Source: Pseudomonadota bacterium
GTDB taxonomy: Bacteria; Pseudomonadota; Gammaproteobacteria; Burkholderiales; Burkholderiaceae_C
NCBI GenBank assembly: GCA_021805825.1
Contig: JAJZEC010000030.1
Span: 1-44,434, forward strand
Length of the DNA stretch: 44,434 bases
Direction: 5' to 3'
The position numbers and the translations under genes are program-made. Below the pieces are notes generated by a model. It did not search any database, was not told the DNA's origin, and was given only the letters and a program-made list of their open reading frames with translations. This document shows, in pieces, positions 28,057 to 35,446 of this stretch. The stretch's first letter is position 1. Each line of letters begins with the position of its first letter.

Positions 28057-29281
28057 GGTGGTCGTCACCGGCGTCGGCGTGATCTCCCCCATCGGAGGAT
28101 CGCCCGACGAAGTGCGCGAGGCGCTGTGCGCATCGCGCTCCGGTGTCGACATCTTCCGCTCCGAGGAACTCTCGCGGCCCTTTCCGGTCGCCCGCGCGCC
28201 CGGCGATTTGCTGGCCGGTTTCACGCGCCTCGAACTTCCTTTCCTCGATCGTACTACCCGAATGGCGCTGCTTGCCGCACGTCAGGCCGCCGAGGACTGC
28301 GGTATCGTCGATTTTTCCGCGCTGGGGGAACGCGCGGGTCTGTTTTATGGCACCGTGCGTGGCGGGGGCGCCACGGAGTGGGAGGGTTTGCGTCAGTTCT
28401 ACTCCGGCCGCAAGATCGCCAGGCCCTACGTGCTGATGGGCTGCATGGCCAATGCGGCGGCCTCCTTCATTTCGATCCGGCACCAGATCCTGGGCGTCAC
28501 CGCCTGCCACAGCACGGCCTGCACCTCGTCGGCCTCGGCCATCGTCGATGCCTGCCGGCAGCTGCGCTGCGGCGAACTCGATATCGCGCTGGCCGGCGGC
28601 GCCGAGGCTGCGCTGTGCAGCGAATTCCTCAGCGCGTGGGACGGCTTGCGCGCGCTGGCCCAGGTCGATGCCGGCGACCCCGCGCGCAGTTGCAAGCCCT
28701 TCTCCTCCGCGCGCAGCGGCCTGGTGCTCGGGGAAGGCAGCGTGTTCCTGGCGCTGGAGACGCGGGCGCATGCACGCGCCCGCGGCGCGCGCGTGCTGGC
28801 TGTGCTCGAAGGCTGGGGTCTGGCTTCCGACGCACACCATATCGGAGCCCCGCATGCCCGCGGCCAGGTCGCGGCGATGGGCGCGGCGCTGCGCAGCGCC
28901 GGCGTCACGGCGGGTGAACTGGATTATGTGAATGCCCATGCGACCGCCACCCGCGGCGGCGACCCGGTGGAGGTGGGCGCGCTGCGCGAAGTGCTGGGCG
29001 AGGCGGCGGCCACCGTTCCGGTGAGTTCGACCAAGGCCCTGCACGGCCACATGCTGGGCGCGGCCAGCGCCATGGAACTGCTGGTGTGCCTGCTGGCGAT
29101 CCGCGACGGATTCATCCCGCCCACCGCAGGATTGCAGGATCTCGACCCCGCATGCGACGGGCTGCTGCATGTGCCGCGGCTGCTGCAGCCGCGGCGCGTG
29201 CGTCGCGCGCTGTCGCTGTCGGCGGGCTTCGGCGGCTTGAACGCCGCGCTGATCCTGCGCGCCGAACAGCCGACGCACTGA
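28049..29281 (+). CDS. Beta-ketoacyl-ACP synthase, FabF-type (KS1 of the DSF cluster)
   Basis: A 410-residue thiolase-fold condensing enzyme that would extend an acyl chain with malonyl-ACP. The Cys-His-His triad is intact: Cys158 in STACTSSA, His297 in NAHATATRGGDPVE, His334 in SSTKALHGHMLGA. The usual C-terminal GFGGTN loop reads GFGGLN. It is clearly related to the second ketosynthase at 37.6 kb (shared SSTKALHGHMLGA, NAHATATR, ALAGGAE, SLSAGFGG). It overlaps acp by 8 bases and precedes an rpfF-like gene by 141 bases, which makes a dedicated role in signal synthesis likely. A housekeeping FabF would be near fabG/acpP, which are absent here. Confidence 0.9.
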   Translation: MNEVVVTGVGVISPIGGSPDEVREALCASRSGVDIFRSEELSRPFPVARAPGDLLAGFTRLELPFLDRTTRMALLAARQAAEDCGIVDFSALGERAGLFYGTVRGGGATEWEGLRQFYSGRKIARPYVLMGCMANAAASFISIRHQILGVTACHSTACTSSASAIVDACRQLRCGELDIALAGGAEAALCSEFLSAWDGLRALAQVDAGDPARSCKPFSSARSGLVLGEGSVFLALETRAHARARGARVLAVLEGWGLASDAHHIGAPHARGQVAAMGAALRSAGVTAGELDYVNAHATATRGGDPVEVGALREVLGEAAATVPVSSTKALHGHMLGAASAMELLVCLLAIRDGFIPPTAGLQDLDPACDGLLHVPRLLQPRRVRRALSLSAGFGGLNAALILRAEQPTH

Positions 29282-29422
29282 GCCGCACCGCGCGCGGTCC
29301 GCCCGCGCAGGGCGTCAAGATTCCGGCGCGCGGCGGCTTCCAGCCGTTGGCACGCACCTTGCTTGACAGGAACCGGCAGCGCGATCCGCGCGCCGCCACG
29401 TCCTTTTGCAGGGTCGCGCGCC

Positions 29423-30316
29423 ATGATGCCCACGGAAACCCCGCCTCATATTCAGGCTCCGGTATTCTCGGAGCCACCTCCATCGCTGAACACGCATTAC
29501 GAAAAGGCCGCATCCACATTATGGATCGGCTTGCAGCAGGATGCGCATCGCATCCATCACATGTCGGCGGATGTCCTGCAGCGTCTGCGTGGCCTCGTGC
29601 AGCAGGTGGCAGAAAGCGATTTTCACTGGCAGGGCGCAGGGCCCGATTTTCCGGTGCATTACGCCGTGCTGCACTCCGAACATCGAGAATATTTCAACCT
29701 GGGTGCCGATCTGAGCCATGTCCTGGAATGCATCCGCCGGCAGGACGGCGGATCGCTGCGCCGTTATGCCATGCAAACGATGGACGCCATGTTTCTGTGG
29801 GGTACGGCGTGGAACCATGCCGCGACAACCTTGGCCCTGGTGCAGGGGCGCGCACTCGGAACGGGCTTCGAGGCGGCCTTGGCCGCTGATTATCTGATTG
29901 CCGAGGATGGCGCCGAATTCGGTTTCCCGGAAATCCTGTTCGGGCTTTTTCCCTGTGGCGGCGCGCTGAGCCTGCTCGGCCGCCGCATCGGACTCGCCCC
30001 TGCCGAGCGTCTGCTGCGCAGCGGCAGGCTGTATGGCGCCGCCGAGTTGATGGAGATGGGTGTGATCGACCATCTCTGCCCCGCCGGGCAGGGCGAGGCC
30101 GCGGCACGCGCCTTCATCGACGAGCATGCCACCCGCCGCAAGGCGCGACTCGCCGTGCAGCGCGCCCGCGCGCGCCTGCACCCCCTGGACTACGCCGAAC
30201 TGGCCGCCGAGGCGGCCGACTGGGTCGAGGTCGCCCTGCAACTCAATGAAGAGCAGCAAAGGCTGTTGCACACCCTGGCGCGCATGCAGCACAGCGACCT
30301 CGCCGCCTTCCACTGA
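29423..30316 (+). CDS. rpfF: RpfF-type DSF synthase (enoyl-CoA hydratase/crotonase family), copy 1
   Basis: A 297-residue crotonase-fold protein. Key RpfF phrases are HYAVLHSEHREYFNLGADL, TTLALVQGRALGTGFEAALA, FGFPEILFGLFPCGGALSLL and MEMGVIDHLCPAGQGEAAAR. The two glutamates known to be catalytic in Xanthomonas RpfF (Glu141, Glu161) correspond to Glu150 and Glu170, with the same 20-residue spacing. RpfF dehydrates 3-hydroxyacyl-ACP to the cis-2-enoyl form and releases the free acid (DSF) by thioesterase action. The ATG at 29423 has AGGG 9 bases upstream; 29426 and a TTG at 29363 are alternatives. It lies downstream of acp-KS1 and is clearly related to, but distinct from, the second copy at 38.9 kb. 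Confidence 0.9.
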   Translation: MMPTETPPHIQAPVFSEPPPSLNTHYEKAASTLWIGLQQDAHRIHHMSADVLQRLRGLVQQVAESDFHWQGAGPDFPVHYAVLHSEHREYFNLGADLSHVLECIRRQDGGSLRRYAMQTMDAMFLWGTAWNHAATTLALVQGRALGTGFEAALAADYLIAEDGAEFGFPEILFGLFPCGGALSLLGRRIGLAPAERLLRSGRLYGAAELMEMGVIDHLCPAGQGEAAARAFIDEHATRRKARLAVQRARARLHPLDYAELAAEAADWVEVALQLNEEQQRLLHTLARMQHSDLAAFH

Positions 30317-30357
30317 AACGGCCGGCGCGGCGCGGGCAGCGCCGCTACCATCGGCGC

Positions 30358-31242
30358 ATGCTCAAGACCCTGATCCGCCGCCGCGCCCGTGCGCTGGTCG
30401 GTGGCGACGGCTCGGCCCCGCTGGCCTTCCTGCAACCGCGCGGCGACCCCGGCCTGTTCGGCCCGCAGTCGGAGGTCTGGAAGGTGCACGCCGACCTGTT
30501 GCCGATGATGATCGGCGGGGTCGGCGCGCTGGTGCTGCAATCGCTGCACCCGCTGGCGCTGGCCGGGGTGTGGGATCACTCGGGCTTCCGCCAGGATCTG
30601 CGCGGACGGCTGGCGCGCACGGCGACCTTCATCGCTGCCACCAGCTACGGCGGCAGCACGATGGCCGAGCAGGCGCTCGACCGCGTGCGCGCCATCCACG
30701 CGCGCGTTCGCGGCGTGCATGCGGACGGCAGGCTCTACCGGGCCGACGATCCGCATCTGCTGTACTGGGTGCACCTGGCCGAATGCTGGAGCTTCCTGCG
30801 CTGCCACCGGGCCTTCGTCGACCCCGGCATGTCGCGCGCACGCCGCGACTGCTACTACGCCGAGATGACCCTGGTCGCGCGCCGCCTCGGCTGCGAGCCG
30901 GCAGCCCTGCGCGGCGGGCGCATCGCCTGCACCGAGGAGCAGGTGCACGCCGACCTGCTGGGCTACCAGGCCGAACTGGAGTATTCGGCGCGCTCGGCCT
31001 TCGTGCTCGACCTGCTGCAGAACACGCCGCTGGCGCCCGGCAACCCGGCGCTGCAACGGCTGCTCGTGCAGGCCGCGCTGGCCCACCTGCCCGCCTGGGC
31101 CCACCCGCTGCTGCGGCGACCCGCGCCGGGCGCATGGCAGCGCCACGCGCTGCGCGCCGCAGTGGTCGCCGTCGGGGCGCCACTGCGCTGGGCGCTCGAT
31201 GACGGAGTCGCAGCCTGCGCCCGCCAGCGCGTCGGCGTCTGA
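30358..31242 (+). CDS. DUF2236 (MpaB/latex clearing-like oxygenase family) protein
   Basis: A 294-residue protein. Diagnostic phrases are EVWKVHADLLPMMIGGVGAL, LHPLALAGVWDHSGFRQDL, RTATFIAATSYGGSTMAEQA, HARVRGVHADGRLYRADDPHLLYWVHLAECWSFL and AEMTLVARRLG. These are characteristic of the DUF2236 family, which includes MpaB-like enzymes and haem-containing latex-clearing oxygenases. The conserved His residues (HxxW-like positions) fit a haem ligand but this is inferred. The gene starts 41 bases after rpfF1 and ends with a strong terminator, so it may be the last gene of the acp-KS1-rpfF1 transcript. No specific substrate can be proposed; an oxygenase acting on a fatty acid signal is possible but speculative. 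Confidence 0.82.
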   Translation: MLKTLIRRRARALVGGDGSAPLAFLQPRGDPGLFGPQSEVWKVHADLLPMMIGGVGALVLQSLHPLALAGVWDHSGFRQDLRGRLARTATFIAATSYGGSTMAEQALDRVRAIHARVRGVHADGRLYRADDPHLLYWVHLAECWSFLRCHRAFVDPGMSRARRDCYYAEMTLVARRLGCEPAALRGGRIACTEEQVHADLLGYQAELEYSARSAFVLDLLQNTPLAPGNPALQRLLVQAALAHLPAWAHPLLRRPAPGAWQRHALRAAVVAVGAPLRWALDDGVAACARQRVGV

Positions 31243-31270
31243 GCGCAGCCGCGGCGCGGCTGCGCTTATT
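31243..31270 (+). terminator. Intrinsic terminator after the DUF2236 gene
   Basis: GCGCAGCCGC (31243-31252), a three-base loop GGC, and GCGGCTGCGC (31256-31265) form a perfect 10-bp hairpin immediately after the TGA. It is followed by TTATT. This looks like a Rho-independent terminator and separates the DSF set from the downstream sulfite-reduction operon. Confidence 0.72.
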
Positions 31271-31367
31271 CCGCTGGGGTCTATCGGTATGACAAATGGG
31301 TCGTTGGCCCGGCGCGGCCGGCTGCCTAGGATTCGATCACACCGCATGACCGGTTGCGAACGCATCC

Positions 31368-33068
31368 ATGTACCAATATTCCGACTTCGACCGCCGTTTC
31401 CTGCGCGCCCGGGCTGCGCAATTCCGCGATCAGTTGCAGCGCCATCTGGCCGGCGAACTCGGCGATGACGAGTTCAAGCCGCTGCGGCTGCAGAACGGCT
31501 GGTACATCCAGCGCCACGCTCCGATGACCCGCATCGCCATCCCCTACGGCGAACTGCGCGCCGAGCAGTTGCGCGCGCTGGCCGGCATCGCCGACGAATT
31601 CGACCGCGGCTACGCCCACTTCACCACGCGGCAGAACGTGCAGTTCAACTGGATCGCCCTGCCGCGCGCGGCCGACGTCATGGATCGCCTGGCCGACGTC
31701 GACATGCACGGCATCCAGACCAGCGGCAATTGCGTGCGCAATATCGCCAGCGACGTGTTCGCCGGCATCGCAGCCGACGAACTCGTCGACCCTCGGCCCT
31801 TCGCCGAAATCCTGCGCCAGTGGAGCACCCTGCATCCGGAGTTCGCCTATCTCCCCCGCAAGTTCAAGATCTCCCTCAATGGAGCGCTGGAGGATCGGGT
31901 GGCTGCCGGCTGGTACGACATCGCACTGCACGCGGTGCGCGACAGCGCCGGCAACGCGGGCTGGAAGGTGCAGGTCGGGGGCGGCATGGGGCGCACGCCG
32001 ATGATCGGCCGCATCGTGCGCGAATTCCTGCCGTGGCAGCACCTGCTGCTCTATGTGGAGGCGATCCTGCGCGTCTACAACAGCTACGGCCGGCGCGACA
32101 ACCTCTGGAAGGCACGCATCAAGATCCTGGTGAAGGCCGAGGGCGAGCGATTCGTCGAGGCCGTGGAGCGTGAATTCGACGCCATGCTCGGCGAGGATGC
32201 GCTGGGCCCGGCGCATGTGATCACCGAAGCCGAGTTGCAGCGGGTGGCCGCGCAGTTCGCGCCCCCCGCCGGGCTGCGTGAGCTGCCGCCGGCCACGCCC
32301 TTGCCGGCCGGCGAGCCGGCCTATGCCCGCTGGCTGCAGCGCAACGTGCACGGCCATCGCTGGCCGGCCTACCGCGCGGTGACGCTGTCGCTGAAGCGCG
32401 CCGGGCAGGCCCCCGGGGACGTGACCTCGGCGCAGATGCGGGCCGCGGCGGATCTCGCCGACGCCTTCAGTTTCGGCGAACTGCGCGTCAGCCACGAACA
32501 GAACCTGCTGCTGCCGTGGGTGGAGGCGCAGCGCCTGCCCGAACTGTGGCGGCAGGCGCGCGCACACGGCTTCGCCACCCCCAACATCGGGCTGCTCACC
32601 GACATCATCTGCTGCCCCGGCGGCGATGTCTGCGCGCTGGCCAATGCACGCTCGATTCCGATCGCCGCGGCGATCACCGAGCGCTACGACGATCTGGACA
32701 TCCTGCACGACATCGGGGACATCGCGCTGAACATCAGCGGCTGCATCAATTCCTGCGGCCACCACCACAGCGGGCACATCGGGGTGCTGGGCGTCGACAA
32801 GGACGGCGCGGAGTGGTACCAGGTCACGGTGGGCGGGGCCGACGGATCGCACCGCGGCCCGCCGGCCGGCCCCGGACGCATCATCGGCCCGGCCTTCGCC
32901 GCCGACGAGGTTCCCGACGTGGTGCAGGCACTGATCGAGATCTATCTCGCCCGACGCACCGCGGGCGAGCGCTTCGCCGCCTGCGCGCGCCGCATCGGCG
33001 TCGAACCCTTCCGCGCCGCCGCCGATGCGGTGCGGCGCAGCACCGCGAACCTGGAGAATCCGACATGA
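31368..33068 (+). CDS. cysI: Nitrite/sulfite reductase haemoprotein (CysI-type)
   Basis: A 566-residue siroheme and 4Fe-4S enzyme, expected to reduce sulfite to sulfide in assimilation. Two ferredoxin-like halves are seen: an N-terminal YAHFTTRQNVQFNW and RNIASDVFAG, with IQTSGNCVRN contacting siroheme, and a C-terminal cluster motif DIICCPGGDVCALA followed by SGCINSCGHHHSG (the C-x5-C and C-x3-C ligands). Nitrite reduction is possible within the superfamily, but the following DUF934 and SUMT genes are typical of sulfite-reducing operons of this type. It overlaps the DUF934 gene by 4 bases (ATGA). The 125 bases upstream include a terminator and probably the promoter. Confidence 0.92.
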   Translation: MYQYSDFDRRFLRARAAQFRDQLQRHLAGELGDDEFKPLRLQNGWYIQRHAPMTRIAIPYGELRAEQLRALAGIADEFDRGYAHFTTRQNVQFNWIALPRAADVMDRLADVDMHGIQTSGNCVRNIASDVFAGIAADELVDPRPFAEILRQWSTLHPEFAYLPRKFKISLNGALEDRVAAGWYDIALHAVRDSAGNAGWKVQVGGGMGRTPMIGRIVREFLPWQHLLLYVEAILRVYNSYGRRDNLWKARIKILVKAEGERFVEAVEREFDAMLGEDALGPAHVITEAELQRVAAQFAPPAGLRELPPATPLPAGEPAYARWLQRNVHGHRWPAYRAVTLSLKRAGQAPGDVTSAQMRAAADLADAFSFGELRVSHEQNLLLPWVEAQRLPELWRQARAHGFATPNIGLLTDIICCPGGDVCALANARSIPIAAAITERYDDLDILHDIGDIALNISGCINSCGHHHSGHIGVLGVDKDGAEWYQVTVGGADGSHRGPPAGPGRIIGPAFAADEVPDVVQALIEIYLARRTAGERFAACARRIGVEPFRAAADAVRRSTANLENPT

Positions 33069-33553
33069 TGCGCTTCCTGGCCGCCGGAGCCGACCTCTGG
33101 ACCTCGACCGACGAGCCCGCCATCGCGCCGCGCCTGCTGCTGCGGCCCGAGCAGTGGCAGGATGTGGCCGCCGCATGGCCGCAGGAACTGGAGGTCGGAC
33201 TGCTGCTGGACAACACCGTCGACGTGCAGCGCTGCGAGCTGCCGCTGCATCGCTTCGCCAGCATCGCGCTGCGCTTCCCGAAGTGGACCGACGGGCGCGC
33301 CTACACCCAGGCCCGGCTGCTGCGCCACCGGCTGCGCTGGCAGGGGGAACTGCGTGCGGTCGGCGACGTGGTGGTCGACATGGCGCTGCAACTGTGGCGC
33401 ACCGGATTCGACGTGGCGCAGCTGCGCGCCGGGCAGGATCCGCAGGTGGCGCGACGTGCTCTGGCCTTCTTCGAGCAGCTGCCACCGGCGCCTTTCTACC
33501 AGGGCGACGCGCGCGAGCCGCGGCCGCTGTTCCTGCGCAGGCAGGCCGCATGA
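33065..33553 (+). CDS. DUF934 protein, sulfite reduction accessory
   Basis: A 162-residue protein starting [34 protein letters not shown] and [21 protein letters not shown] are strong DUF934 signatures (FPxFxDGRGfSxA and the following LRavGdv phrase). DUF934 genes regularly lie next to cysI and cysH in beta- and gammaproteobacteria, and a role as an electron-transfer or assembly partner of sulfite reductase is suspected but not settled. It overlaps cysI at its start and cobA at its end, each by ATGA, so all three are translationally coupled. Confidence 0.9.
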   Translation: MMRFLAAGADLWTSTDEPAIAPRLLLRPEQWQDVAAAWPQELEVGLLLDNTVDVQRCELPLHRFASIALRFPKWTDGRAYTQARLLRHRLRWQGELRAVGDVVVDMALQLWRTGFDVAQLRAGQDPQVARRALAFFEQLPPAPFYQGDAREPRPLFLRRQAA

Positions 33554-34302
33554 GCGGTCGCGTGGCGTTCATCGGCGCCGGCCCCGGCGCCGCCGACCTG
33601 ATCACCCTGCGGGGCGCGCGCCTGCTGGCGCAGGCCGGCGTGGTGCTGGCCGACGCCCTGGTCGACGGCGCCTTGCGCGAGCTGGCGCCGCAGGCGCGCT
33701 GGATCGACGTCGGCAAACGGGGCTTCCGCGTCAGCACCAGCCAGGCACGCATCCATGCGCTGCTGCTGCGGGCCGCGCGCACGCATGCGCTGGTCGTGCG
33801 GCTGAAGGGGGGCGACCCCAGCCTGTTCGGCCGCCTCGACGAGGAACTGGAAGCGCTGGCCGAGGCCGGCATCGACTGCGAGGTCGTGCCCGGGGTCAGC
33901 GCGGCGCTGGCCGCCGCTGCCGACACCCGGAGGCCCCTGACCCGCCGCGGCCGCGCGCGCAGCGTGGCCTTCAGCACCGCGATGACCCGCGAGGGCGCGG
34001 TGTGCGCGCGCCGCAGTGCCGACACCGAAGTGTTCTACATGGCCGGCCAGCAACTGGCCGCCCTCGGCCGCGCCCTGCGCCTGGCCGGCTGGGACGGCGC
34101 CACACCGGCCAGCGTGGTGTCGCGCGCCGGCTGCGCCGACAGCCTGCACAGCAGCCACCGCATCGACCTGCTGGCGCAGGCCGCCTTGCTGCACGCCGGG
34201 CGCCCGACGGTGGTCATCGTGGGCCCCGGCGCCGAGGCGCTGCGCGAGACGCCGGCGCAGCCGCCGAGGGCCGCCACCGCTTCCTCCCTCGCCCATCCCT
34301 GA
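33550..34302 (+). CDS. cobA: Uroporphyrinogen-III C-methyltransferase (SUMT)
   Basis: A 250-residue SAM-dependent enzyme that makes precorrin-2, on the way to siroheme. The glycine-rich [58 protein letters not shown] and [15 protein letters not shown] are conserved SUMT motifs. The region [16 protein letters not shown] differs from the usual LTHR-type sequence, so the enzyme is somewhat divergent. It immediately follows the siroheme-using CysI and DUF934, which explains its location. There is no CysG-type dehydrogenase/ferrochelatase domain, which must be supplied elsewhere. Confidence 0.88.
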   Translation: MSGRVAFIGAGPGAADLITLRGARLLAQAGVVLADALVDGALRELAPQARWIDVGKRGFRVSTSQARIHALLLRAARTHALVVRLKGGDPSLFGRLDEELEALAEAGIDCEVVPGVSAALAAAADTRRPLTRRGRARSVAFSTAMTREGAVCARRSADTEVFYMAGQQLAALGRALRLAGWDGATPASVVSRAGCADSLHSSHRIDLLAQAALLHAGRPTVVIVGPGAEALRETPAQPPRAATASSLAHP

Positions 34303-34307
34303 AACCC

Positions 34308-35408
34308 ATGGATCTGCATCTCGACCCCGCCATCCCCAGCCTCGCCGCGCAACATGGCGAGCCCATCGAAACCGACGCCCTGATCGTCGGCGCCGGCCCC
34401 GTGGGCCTGTTCCAGGTGTTCGAACTCGGCCTGCTGGACATCCGCGCGCATGTCATCGACAGCCTGCCGCATGTGGGCGGCCAGTGCGTCGAGCTCTATC
34501 CCGACAAGCCGATCTATGACATCCCGGCGGTTCCGGTGTGCACCGGTCAGCAACTGACGGACAACCTGCTGAAGCAGATCGAGCCCTTCCGGCCGACCTT
34601 CCACCTCGGGCAGGAAGTCGTCGAGCTGCGCCGGCGCGACGACACCCGCTTCGACGTCGTCACGTCCAAGGGCACGCGCTTCATCACCCGCACGGTGTTC
34701 GTGGCGGCCGGCGTCGGCAGTTTCCAGCCGCGCACCCTGAAGGTCGAAGGCATCGAGGCCTTCGAAGGCAGCCAGTTGTTCTACCGCGTGAAGGATCCCT
34801 CGCTGTTCCAGGGGCGCGACCTCGTCGTCGTCGGCGGCGGGGACTCGGCCCTCGACTGGGCGCTGCATTTCGCCACCAGCCAGCAGCACCGCGCGCAAAG
34901 CGTCACGCTGCTGCACCGTCGCGAAGGTTTCCGCGCCGCGCCGGCCTCGGTGGCCCGGATGCACGCGCTGTGCGAACGCTACGAAATGCAGTTCCTGGTC
35001 GGGCAGATCACGGGCTGCGAACCGCGCGACGGGCGGCTGGCCGAGGTCAAGGTCAGCGGCAGCGACGGCGTTACCCGCAGGCTGCCGCTGGACATGCTGC
35101 TGGTGTTCTTCGGCCTGAGCCCCAAGCTCGGCCCGATCGCCGAGTGGGGTCTGGCGCTGGAACGCAGGCAGCTGGTGGTCGACACCGAGACATTCCAGAC
35201 CAGCGAACGGGGAATCTTCGCCGTCGGCGACATCAACACCTATCCGGGCAAGAAGAAGCTCATCCTGTCGGGCTTCCACGAGGCGGCGCTGGCCGCCTTC
35301 GGCGCCGCCGACATCGTGTTCCCGGGACGCAAGACCCACCTGCAGTACACCACGACCAGCCCGAAGCTGCACAAGGTGCTGGGGGTCGAGACGCCAGTGT
35401 TCGACTGA
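34308..35408 (+). CDS. Ferredoxin/flavodoxin-NADP reductase, TrxB-like type
   Basis: A 366-residue FAD and NADP enzyme resembling TrxB-type ferredoxin-NADP reductases (YumC/FNR2-like), which lack the CxxC of thioredoxin reductase. Motifs are the FAD-binding [43 protein letters not shown]-binding [17 protein letters not shown], and [20 protein letters not shown]. The C-terminal tail ends GVETPVFD. It starts 5 bases after cobA and very likely belongs to the same operon, where it could supply reduced ferredoxin to the sulfite reductase. This is an inference; no separate flavoprotein CysJ is present. Confidence 0.9.
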   Translation: MDLHLDPAIPSLAAQHGEPIETDALIVGAGPVGLFQVFELGLLDIRAHVIDSLPHVGGQCVELYPDKPIYDIPAVPVCTGQQLTDNLLKQIEPFRPTFHLGQEVVELRRRDDTRFDVVTSKGTRFITRTVFVAAGVGSFQPRTLKVEGIEAFEGSQLFYRVKDPSLFQGRDLVVVGGGDSALDWALHFATSQQHRAQSVTLLHRREGFRAAPASVARMHALCERYEMQFLVGQITGCEPRDGRLAEVKVSGSDGVTRRLPLDMLLVFFGLSPKLGPIAEWGLALERRQLVVDTETFQTSERGIFAVGDINTYPGKKKLILSGFHEAALAAFGAADIVFPGRKTHLQYTTTSPKLHKVLGVETPVFD

Positions 35409-35424
35409 GCAGGCACCAGCCTGC
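35409..35424. terminator. Short hairpin between the FNR gene and rpfC (convergent)
   Basis: GCAGGC-ACCA-GCCTGC is a perfect 6-bp inverted repeat with a four-base loop directly after the FNR stop and 22 bases past the end of rpfC. There is no T-run on either side. It may act as a weak bidirectional terminator. Confidence 0.35.
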
Positions 35425-35446
35425 CGGAAAGACGACGCGCCGGGAG

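Noticed and set aside
29363-29391. TTGACA at 29363-29368 as a -35 box for rpfF1
   Set aside because: The hexamer is perfect, but no -10 element is found at 16-18 bases downstream; rpfF1 is likely read from the acp promoter.
31326-34025. Minus-strand reading frame of 899 codons opposite the cysI operon
   Set aside because: It is antisense to cysI, DUF934 and cobA, and its composition is biased with no domain.
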